Source: Chromatiaceae bacterium (GTDB lineage Bacteria; Pseudomonadota; Gammaproteobacteria; Chromatiales; Chromatiaceae). Taken from it: a stretch of 41,665 bases of DNA. A program made the position numbers and the translations under genes. The notes below the pieces were generated by a model, which did not search any database, had not been told where the DNA came from, and saw only the letters and a program-made list of their open reading frames with translations. Below, one piece after another: positions 35,529 through 41,665 of the stretch; the stretch's first letter is position 1, and every line of letters starts with the position of its first letter. The stretch is from contig REDK01000114.1 in the NCBI GenBank assembly GCA_007693535.1, forward strand, positions 1-41,665. Reading direction: 5' to 3'.

Positions 35529-36917
35529 CTAGGCGGTGAGACTTCTCAACAGGTTGCGATAGTCCTCCTCGATCAGGTTGTCGGTCTCGCGCAGTTCCTT
35601 GATCTTGCGGGTCGCATGGATCACGGTGCTGTGATCCCGACCGCCGAAGGCGCTGCCGATCTCCGGGAGGCTGTGCTTGGTCAGTTCTTTTGCCAATGCC
35701 ATCGCCATCTGTCGTGGTCGTGCGATAGAACGCGTACGCTTGGCAGAGAGTAGATCGCTGGTACGGATCTTGTAGTAGGTCGCAACGGCCTTTTGGATGT
35801 TCTCGATGGTGACCTGTTTGTCTTGGGCGACCAGCATGTCGCGCAGGGCCGTCTTGGCAAATTCCAGGTTGACCGGCATCCCGAGGAAGCGGGAGTTTGC
35901 GATCAACCGGCGCAGCGCACCTTCCAGTTCACGAACATTAGAGCGCATGCGTTTGGCGACGAAGAAGGCGACATCATCCGGAAGTTCCGCCTGTAACAGG
36001 CTGGCCTTGCTGTGTAGGATAGCCACCCGAGTTTCCAGGTCCGGGGGTTCGATAGCTACTGTCAGACCCCAACCGAATCGTGATTTCAGTCGTTCCTCCA
36101 GGCCACTGACCTCTTTAGGAAAGCGGTCGCTGGAGAGGACGATTTGCTGGCGGGTTTCAAACAGGGCGTTGAAGGTGTGAAAAAATTCCTCTTGCGAGCG
36201 ATCCTTGCCGGCAAAGAACTGAACATCATCGATCAGCAGTGCATTGACTGTGCGATAACGCCGTTTGAAGTCGTCGATCTTGTTGTGCTGCAGCGCGCGG
36301 ACCATATCAGAGACAAAACGTTCCGAATGGACATAGACCACGCGTGCAGTCGGGTTTGCCTCGACGATGGTATTGCCAACCGCATGCATCAAATGAGTCT
36401 TGCCCAAGCCAACGCCACCGTAGATGAACAGCGGATTGAAGTTGACCCCGGGGTTGGCGCTGATCTGGATCGACGCGGCTCGGGCGATCTGATTGGATTT
36501 GCCCTCTACGAAAGTATCGAAGGTGAAATCGGCGCTGAGGTTTGCCGCTCGCCGCCGTTGAGCAAGTTCCGCTTGGAAGCGGCTCTCCTCGTCTAAATCA
36601 CTCCCTACCACGGCTTGGGTATGGCCTGGACCAGACGCGGTTGCGAGTGTCGGCCGCTCGGTGTTGGCTGTTGATTGCAGCGACCCGATCTCGAAGCGCA
36701 CCTGTTGGATACGCCCGCCGCTGGCCTGGGCGCAGAGTTGCGTGATCTGGTGTTCGTAATGCTGCCTAACCCAGTCGGTCACGAATCGGTTGGGCGCAAA
36801 GATTCGCATCAACCCAGCCTCTTCCCGGGCCTGCAACGGCAAGATCCAGGTGTTGTATTCTGCCGCCGTCAACTCCTGTTGTAACAGGGCTACACAGGCC
36901 TGCCAGACCGTCTGCAT
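35529..36917 (-). CDS. dnaA: chromosomal replication initiator protein DnaA
   Basis: DnaA binds DnaA boxes at oriC and opens the duplex. From ATG 36917 the protein is 462 aa (E. coli 467). Domain I begins [12 protein letters not shown]; a short variable linker follows; the AAA+ core has [20 protein letters not shown] (Walker A), [20 protein letters not shown] (Walker B), SSDRFPKEV and LKSRFGWGL; domain IV ends with the DNA-binding signature [16 protein letters not shown] longer frame to 36995 exists, but ATG 36917 has GAGGAG at 36925-36930 with 7-base spacing and gives the family N-terminus. dnaN lies 487 bp downstream rather than immediately adjacent. Confidence 0.98.
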   Translation of the reverse strand: MQTVWQACVALLQQELTAAEYNTWILPLQAREEAGLMRIFAPNRFVTDWVRQHYEHQITQLCAQASGGRIQQVRFEIGSLQSTANTERPTLATASGPGHTQAVVGSDLDEESRFQAELAQRRRAANLSADFTFDTFVEGKSNQIARAASIQISANPGVNFNPLFIYGGVGLGKTHLMHAVGNTIVEANPTARVVYVHSERFVSDMVRALQHNKIDDFKRRYRTVNALLIDDVQFFAGKDRSQEEFFHTFNALFETRQQIVLSSDRFPKEVSGLEERLKSRFGWGLTVAIEPPDLETRVAILHSKASLLQAELPDDVAFFVAKRMRSNVRELEGALRRLIANSRFLGMPVNLEFAKTALRDMLVAQDKQVTIENIQKAVATYYKIRTSDLLSAKRTRSIARPRQMAMALAKELTKHSLPEIGSAFGGRDHSTVIHATRKIKELRETDNLIEEDYRNLLRSLTA

Positions 36918-37126
36918 TTTGGGACTCCTCGGAGAAATCGGGAAAGCGACCGTGGCGAGCGCCAGAGTCGGTGTTGCCGCCGCTGTCAGGGCCAACGCCG
37001 AGACCCACGTCGTGGGACAGGCCTGAGCGCAGTGCCGCCAAGGTCAGGCGTCGCGGTCGCGGTTTATCTCAGTGCGCCTCGAGTCGACCGCGACGCCGCT
37101 CGCCAGTCTAGTCCTCTGCCCGGTAG

Positions 37127-37135
37127 TTATCCACA
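37127..37135 (+). promoter_or_regulatory. perfect DnaA box upstream of dnaA
   Basis: TTATCCACA, 210 bases upstream of the dnaA start codon. It may serve dnaA autoregulation or be part of a two-part origin. Confidence 0.7.
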
Positions 37136-37178
37136 TGTTACCAACGCCCCTGGCGGGCTGATCGCTGCTGTCCAGTGG

Positions 37179-37207
37179 TTGACCCGACTGGTGTTCGGCC
37201 CTAAACT
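37179..37207 (+). promoter_or_regulatory. rpmH promoter
   Basis: TTGACC (37179-37184) and TAAACT (37202-37207) with an exact 17-base spacer form a good sigma-70-type promoter. Transcription would begin near 37214, giving a leader of about 113 bases before rpmH. Confidence 0.6.
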
Positions 37208-37326
37208 TCGGGGTCTTTTTGGTCGGTTGTGATCTCGCTTGAGTGGCTCGCAGAGATTGTTGTCTCGCTCCCAGCCCCTGCGATATCTGACGCCGAAATC
37301 TGCACCCAGCAATCAGGATCGCCACC

Positions 37327-37464
37327 GTGAAACAGACTTTTCAACCGAGTCGGCTCAAGCGGGCCCGCACCCACGGGTTTCGCGCGCGCATGGCTACCCG
37401 CAACGGCCGCAAGGTCATCCTGGCGCGACGCGCGAAGGGACGCGTCCGCTTGACGCCGATCTGA
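37327..37464 (+). CDS. rpmH: ribosomal protein bL34
   Basis: A 45-aa, very basic protein of the large ribosomal subunit. The sequence [20 protein letters not shown], followed by [19 protein letters not shown], is the bL34 hallmark; length is normal (E. coli 46). The start is GTG 37327, preceded by AGGA at 37315-37318. It is the first gene of the rpmH-rnpA-yidD-yidC-mnmE run, with rnpA following after 159 bases. It is easily missed by gene finders because of the GTG start and short length. Confidence 0.97.
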   Translation: MKQTFQPSRLKRARTHGFRARMATRNGRKVILARRAKGRVRLTPI

Positions 37465-37623
37465 TCGTTGCTCCCAATTCGCTTCGTCGATTCGATTCGT
37501 GCTGCCGCTCGCACCTAACCTGCGAACGGACGCTGGTCCGGTGACATCCGCTCCTGGGGCAGCGCTGCCCAGCACGCTTCGAGCCGGCCATCAGACCATC
37601 ATCGCAGCACCGATCATCGCGTC

Positions 37624-38010
37624 ATGGGGGATCGCTGCGCAGCCTTTCCACGCAGTGCCCGCCTGCTCGCTGCTGCTGACTATCGCCGGGTCTTCGCGAC
37701 GCCACAGCGCTCGTCCGACCGGTTCTTTACCTGCCTGGCCTGCCCCGGTACCACTGCCGAGGCGCGCTTGGGACTGGCTGTTGCACGCAAATGTGCCCGC
37801 CGAGCGGTTGCCCGTAACCGCCTGAAGCGGCTTATCCGCGAGGTCTTCCGCTGTTACCGCGCCGACCTGCTACGGGCTGGCTGCAACCTGGACATCGTGG
37901 TGCTGTGTCGACCCCCGGCCGTTGCCGCCGACAATTCGACCCTGCGCCGCTCCCTGAACCGCCATCTGGATCATCTGCGAGGACGCCTATGCGCCGGTTC
38001 GTCCGCCTGA
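37624..38010 (+). CDS. rnpA: ribonuclease P protein component
   Basis: RnpA is the small basic protein that assists the RNase P RNA in 5' processing of tRNA precursors. It is 128 aa (E. coli 119). The N-terminal [17 protein letters not shown] and the RNR signature [19 protein letters not shown] (about residues 58-76) are conserved. ATG 37624 fits the family start, though no strong ribosome site precedes it. The 3' end overlaps yidD by 22 bases. Confidence 0.95.
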   Translation: MGDRCAAFPRSARLLAAADYRRVFATPQRSSDRFFTCLACPGTTAEARLGLAVARKCARRAVARNRLKRLIREVFRCYRADLLRAGCNLDIVVLCRPPAVAADNSTLRRSLNRHLDHLRGRLCAGSSA

Positions 38011-38291
38011 TCCTGCGGGCCTATCAGCTCATGATCAGCCCGTTACTCGGAAACCACTGCCGGTTTTATCCAAGCTGTTCCCAATACGCCATCGAGGCTG
38101 TGGAACGCCATGGTGTTCTGCGTGGCGGCTTGCTCGCGCTACAGCGGCTGTTGCGCTGTCATCCCTGGCATGCGGGTGGTTTCGACCCGGTTCCCGAACA
38201 CTTTTGTGGCCGTCCCGGCGAGCATCTGGCTGCCGCTGACACCGATACTGCCGTCCCCTCCACCGCAACCAAGCCCCATCAACATGGATAA
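37989..38291 (+). CDS. yidD: membrane protein insertion efficiency factor YidD
   Basis: YidD is a small membrane-associated protein thought to help YidC-dependent insertion. The 100-aa protein has the conserved [20 protein letters not shown] and [20 protein letters not shown] with three cysteines, then [17 protein letters not shown]. The frame is open further upstream in rnpA, but ATG 37989 has GAGGA at 37979-37983 and gives the normal start. The C-terminal tail of about 25 residues is hydrophilic and longer than in E. coli YidD (85 aa). It overlaps rnpA by 22 bases and yidC by 8. Confidence 0.93.
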   Translation: MRRFVRLILRAYQLMISPLLGNHCRFYPSCSQYAIEAVERHGVLRGGLLALQRLLRCHPWHAGGFDPVPEHFCGRPGEHLAAADTDTAVPSTATKPHQHG

Positions 38292-39984
38292 CATGCGCCT
38301 GATCTTGATCGTCGCCTTGGGCGCCGTGCTGTTCCTGCTCTATCAGGCCTGGCAACAGGACTACGGACATTTCCCGGCCCCGCCGGTGACGGCAACTACG
38401 CCTGTCGCTAGCGGCACCGCACCGGGGGTAGCTGCCAGTGGCGATGCCGATACGCCGGATGCCCCACCGGCCGCCGCGACCCCAAGCGGCACAACGGGTT
38501 CGATCGATGGCCCGCTCGATGAACAGGCGGCCCGGCCAAGTCCGATCACGGTCGAGACCGATGTGCTGCGCGCTGAGATCTCCCCGGAAGGAGGTACCAT
38601 CACCAGCCTCTGGTTGATCGATTACGCCCAGAGTGCCGACGAACCGCAGCAGGAGTTCCGCCTGCTCAAGCCGACTCCGCCCAACAAATTCATTGTCCAA
38701 TCAGGTCTGCTCGGCGATGCGACTGCGGAACTGCCGACCCACAACACCCGGTTTACTGCTGCGCACAATCATTACCAGCTCGACGGCGATCACGATACGC
38801 TGACCGTCGAACTGCACTGGACCAGTGCCGGCATTGATGTGATCCGGCGTCTGCGCTTCCGCCGCGGCAGTTACGTAGTAGAGGTGGCCCAAGAGGTCAT
38901 CAATCACAGTGACGCCGCGGTTGCCGTGCGGGATTACAATCAGCTCCAGCGTACCGAGCTGTACGATCCCAACAAGTCCAACTTTATCCGCACCTATACC
39001 GGCGGGGTCTGGTACGGACCGGAGGCAAAGTACAACAAGGAGTCATTCGACGACATTCGCCGCCGTCGCCTTGACGAGACCGTTGTCGATGGCTGGGTGG
39101 CGATGATTCAGCACTATTTTATGGCGGCCTGGATCCCACCGACGGGGATCCCGCAGGCCTTCTATACCAGACTGGTCGACGATGGTCCCCGCTACATCAT
39201 CGGGATGTACTCGCCAGCGGTGGTCATCCCGCCGGGTGGAACGCACCTGTTCGAAAACCGGCTGTTTGTCGGCCCCAAGCTTCAGGGACAGTTGTCGGAT
39301 ATCGCACCGGGTCTCGGCCTAACCGTCGATTATGGCTGGCTCACTATTCTGGCCGATCCGATCTTCTGGCTGCTGTCGATGATTTACAAGCTGGTCGGGA
39401 ACTGGGGTTGGGCGATTATCATCCTCACTATCCTGATCAAGGGCGCCTTCTACAAGCTGTCCGAGACCAGCTATAAGTCGATGGCCAATCTGCGTAAGAT
39501 GGCGCCGCGGATGCAGGCCTTGAAGGATCGCTATGGCGATGACAAGGAACGGCTCAACCAGGCCATGATGGAGATGTACAAGAAGGAGAAGATCAATCCG
39601 CTGGGCGGTTGTTTGCCGATTCTGGTGCAGATTCCGGTCTTCATCGCACTGTACTGGGTGCTATTGGAAAGCGTCGAGTTGCGGGATGCGCCGTTCATGT
39701 TGTGGCTCAATAATCTCACCGAGCCCGATCCCTATTTTATTCTGCCGCTGATTATGGGTGTATCCATGTTCGTGCAGCAGAAGCTCAATCCGCCGCCGCC
39801 GGACCCGGTGCAGGCCAAGATCTTCATGGTCCTGCCAATCGTGTTCACCGTATTTTTCGCTTTTTTCCCGTCCGGCCTGGTGCTCTACTGGACCGTGAAC
39901 AACCTGCTGTCGATCGCCCAGCAGTGGTATATCACGCGCAAGATCGAGGGGGCTGCCCGCCACGGTGGCAAGAAAGCGACCTGA
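38284..39984 (+). CDS. yidC: membrane protein insertase YidC
   Basis: YidC inserts and folds inner-membrane proteins, alone or with SecYEG. It has 566 aa (E. coli 548). The N-terminal helix is [20 protein letters not shown], followed by an Ala/Pro/Thr-rich linker (about 40-85) and the large periplasmic beta domain (about 90-350). The conserved insertase core has [20 protein letters not shown] with the catalytic-groove Lys/Arg region, [20 protein letters not shown], and [23 protein letters not shown] 38284 is the start; the longer frame from 38110 overlaps yidD. It overlaps the end of yidD by 8 bases. Confidence 0.97.
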   Translation: MDNMRLILIVALGAVLFLLYQAWQQDYGHFPAPPVTATTPVASGTAPGVAASGDADTPDAPPAAATPSGTTGSIDGPLDEQAARPSPITVETDVLRAEISPEGGTITSLWLIDYAQSADEPQQEFRLLKPTPPNKFIVQSGLLGDATAELPTHNTRFTAAHNHYQLDGDHDTLTVELHWTSAGIDVIRRLRFRRGSYVVEVAQEVINHSDAAVAVRDYNQLQRTELYDPNKSNFIRTYTGGVWYGPEAKYNKESFDDIRRRRLDETVVDGWVAMIQHYFMAAWIPPTGIPQAFYTRLVDDGPRYIIGMYSPAVVIPPGGTHLFENRLFVGPKLQGQLSDIAPGLGLTVDYGWLTILADPIFWLLSMIYKLVGNWGWAIIILTILIKGAFYKLSETSYKSMANLRKMAPRMQALKDRYGDDKERLNQAMMEMYKKEKINPLGGCLPILVQIPVFIALYWVLLESVELRDAPFMLWLNNLTEPDPYFILPLIMGVSMFVQQKLNPPPPDPVQAKIFMVLPIVFTVFFAFFPSGLVLYWTVNNLLSIAQQWYITRKIEGAARHGGKKAT

Positions 39985-40036
39985 AGTGGCGGATGACGAT
40001 ACTGATTTATCCTGCTCGGTTCCTTCGCTCGCCGGT

Positions 40037-41374
40037 ATGCTCGATACCATTGCCGCGATCGCAACCGCACCCGGGATAGGGGCCATTGGTATCGTACGTG
40101 TCTCGGGACCGGCTGCCGCACAGGTCGCGATCCAGTTGTGCGGCGATCTGCCAGCACCGCGACGGGCAGTGTTGCGTCGGTTTCGCGACACACGCGGGGA
40201 GCTGATCGATCAAGGCCTGGTGATCTTCAGTCCCGGGCCTGCCTCCTATACCGGCGAGGACGTGCTGGAACTTCAGGGTCACGGCGGACCAGTGGTGCTC
40301 GATCTGGTCCTCAACCGGGTGCTGGCGCTGGGGGCTAGGCCGGCCCGAGCCGGGGAATTCAGCGAGCGTGCCTTCCTCAACGGTCGGCTTGATTTGACCC
40401 AGGCGGAGGCGGTTGCCGACCTCATCCGAAGCCACAGCGCTACTCAGGCACGCCTCGCCGCCCGCAGCTTGAGCGGTGTCTTTGCGCGGAGAATTGCCGC
40501 ATTTCAGTCACAACTGACCCGACTACGGGTCCATCTCGAGGCCAGTCTGGATTTTCCCGACGAGGATCTCGATCCACTGACCACCGCCCGGCACGCCAGC
40601 GAATTGACAGAGTTGCGGCAATCGCTGCAGGCTCTGCGAGCCAGCGCTCACCAGGGAGAATTGATTCGCGATGGTCTGTTGGTGGTGATTGCTGGTGCCC
40701 CGAACGTGGGTAAATCCAGTCTGCTCAATGCCCTCGCCGGTCAGGACCGGGCAATCGTCACTCCTGTGCCGGGCACCACCCGCGACCTCCTCCATGCGGA
40801 TATTACCCTCGACGGTCTGCCCTTAAGGCTGGTCGATACCGCGGGTCTGCGTGTCTCAACCGACCCGGTCGAGCAGGAAGGCATTCGCCGCGCCCAGGCT
40901 CAGATCGGTACTGCTGACCATTTGCTTTGGTTGACCGACGATCGCAATCCGCAGCCGCCGGTATCAGACACACTGGTATTGCCAGCCGCGCGCATCACGC
41001 TGGTCCACAACAAGATCGACCTGACTGGGCGCGCTGCCGGCTGTTGGCAAGACGATAGCGACACCACGGCGATTGCCTGTTCAGTGCACAGTGGTGCCGG
41101 ACTCGATCTGTTACGGTCGCACCTGAAGGCGGCCGCGGGCTATCGCGGCCCGGAGCATGGCGAATTCAGTGCGCGGCGACGGCATCTGTATGCGCTGGAT
41201 CGCGGCATTGCGGGATTGCAGGCGGCGGTAGAACTTGCACACCGGAGGGATGCGCCGGAATTGCTGGCCGAGGCACTGCGGTTAGTGCAGCAGCCGTTGG
41301 GAGAAATCACCGGCGAGGTCAGCGCTGACGATCTCTTGGGCCAGATTTTCAGCGAGTTCTGTATCGGAAAGTAG
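40037..41374 (+). CDS. mnmE: tRNA uridine-5-carboxymethylaminomethyl modification GTPase
   Basis: MnmE (TrmE), with MnmG, modifies the wobble uridine (U34) of certain tRNAs. From ATG 40037 it has 445 aa (E. coli 454). The N-terminal formyl-THF domain starts MLDTIAAIATAPGIGAIGIV; YTGEDVLELQGHGG and RPARAGEFSERAFLNGRLDL follow. The G domain has GAPNVGKSSLLNAL (G1), GTTRDLL (G2), DTAGLR (G3) and HNKIDL (G4), and the protein ends with the conserved CIGK. GTG starts at 39965 or 39986 would add an acidic N-terminal extension without homology. mnmG, often nearby in other genomes, does not follow; a tRNA does. Confidence 0.96.
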   Translation: MLDTIAAIATAPGIGAIGIVRVSGPAAAQVAIQLCGDLPAPRRAVLRRFRDTRGELIDQGLVIFSPGPASYTGEDVLELQGHGGPVVLDLVLNRVLALGARPARAGEFSERAFLNGRLDLTQAEAVADLIRSHSATQARLAARSLSGVFARRIAAFQSQLTRLRVHLEASLDFPDEDLDPLTTARHASELTELRQSLQALRASAHQGELIRDGLLVVIAGAPNVGKSSLLNALAGQDRAIVTPVPGTTRDLLHADITLDGLPLRLVDTAGLRVSTDPVEQEGIRRAQAQIGTADHLLWLTDDRNPQPPVSDTLVLPAARITLVHNKIDLTGRAAGCWQDDSDTTAIACSVHSGAGLDLLRSHLKAAAGYRGPEHGEFSARRRHLYALDRGIAGLQAAVELAHRRDAPELLAEALRLVQQPLGEITGEVSADDLLGQIFSEFCIGK

Positions 41375-41524
41375 CGAAGGGCCAGCCAGACGCACCGCTG
41401 AACGAGGGTGACGCTGAGGTATTCGGCGCAGCCTTGCAGACCCTTCGGGTTAAAACGCAGAGTCGGGGCTAACAGGGTGGAGGTGCCAGCGCGGCTGCCG
41501 CGGTAACCGATGGGGACTGGAGCA

Positions 41525-41543
41525 AGTCAGCAGATTGCTGACT
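41525..41543. terminator. hairpin between mnmE and tRNA-Phe
   Basis: AGTCAGCA (41525-41532) and TGCTGACT (41536-41543) form an 8-bp perfect stem with a GAT loop. It lies between two convergent transcription units, so it could end either one. There is no T-run on either side. Confidence 0.35.
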
Positions 41544-41588
41544 ATCAACATGCGAGCGTCCTTTCGCGGGCGCTATCGCAACTGAAGG

Positions 41589-41664
<76 letters not shown>

Positions 41665-41665
41665 A

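Larger units (their letters stand above)
36918..37326. other. 409-bp dnaA-rpmH divergent regulatory region
   Basis: This gap holds the dnaA ribosome site, a perfect DnaA box at 37127-37135, and the rpmH promoter at 37179-37207. It is less AT-rich than the dnaN-dnaA gap. In Pseudomonas the equivalent gap holds oriC with several DnaA boxes; only one is seen here, so autoregulation of dnaA is an equally good explanation. Short frames in it are not supported. Confidence 0.6.

Overview
The window is about 41.7 kb of GC-rich bacterial chromosome carrying the replication origin region of a gammaproteobacterium. Gene order from 25.4 kb to the right edge is glyQ-glyS-(small ORF)-gmhB-plsC / gyrB-recF-dnaN-dnaA / rpmH-rnpA-yidD-yidC-mnmE, the order known around the origin of Pseudomonas and other gammaproteobacteria. 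The GC-rich codon use, the CBS-DUF294 and release-factor-like genes and the malate synthase G suggest a Chromatiales-like organism (purple sulfur bacteria and relatives). That lineage call is inference; no photosynthesis or sulfur genes are present to confirm it.

Left part (1-8.1 kb): the 3' end of a DUF4126 membrane protein overlaps cca (tRNA CCA-adding enzyme). Then come gmd and fcl, the two steps to GDP-L-fucose. sucA (2-oxoglutarate dehydrogenase E1) lies on the opposite strand without sucB or lpd next to it, and dapB (lysine/peptidoglycan precursor synthesis) follows after a 0.57 kb gap.

Middle part (8.1-25.4 kb): a small secreted cysteine-rich protein, then a signalling cluster: a small two-helix membrane protein, a sensor kinase fused to a sodium:solute symporter domain, a stand-alone receiver and a CBS-DUF294 nucleotidyltransferase. 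Two copies of a palindromic-ended repeat (12134-12264 and 13836-13935) bracket the nucleotidyltransferase gene; each begins inside the stop codon of the gene it abuts. Next are a bacterial release-factor-like protein (baeRF family 11 type), a lone DppB-type ABC permease, argE, a DUF1244 gene, aroE, a MurU-like nucleotidyltransferase, a GCS2-type ligase, malate synthase G and an MFS transporter.

Right part (25.4-41.7 kb): glyQ-glyS-sORF-gmhB-plsC form a tight plus-strand operon. gyrB, recF, dnaN and dnaA are on the minus strand. Three perfect parS sites (TGTTCCACGTGGAACA) and one near-perfect site lie between gyrB and the middle of recF, two of them inside recF. The AT-rich dnaN-dnaA gap has DnaA boxes and a DnaA-trio-like run and is the best oriC candidate; another perfect DnaA box lies upstream of dnaA. 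rpmH (45 aa, GTG start) has a clear sigma-70 promoter and leads into rnpA-yidD-yidC-mnmE. A tRNA-Phe(GAA) on the minus strand closes the window.
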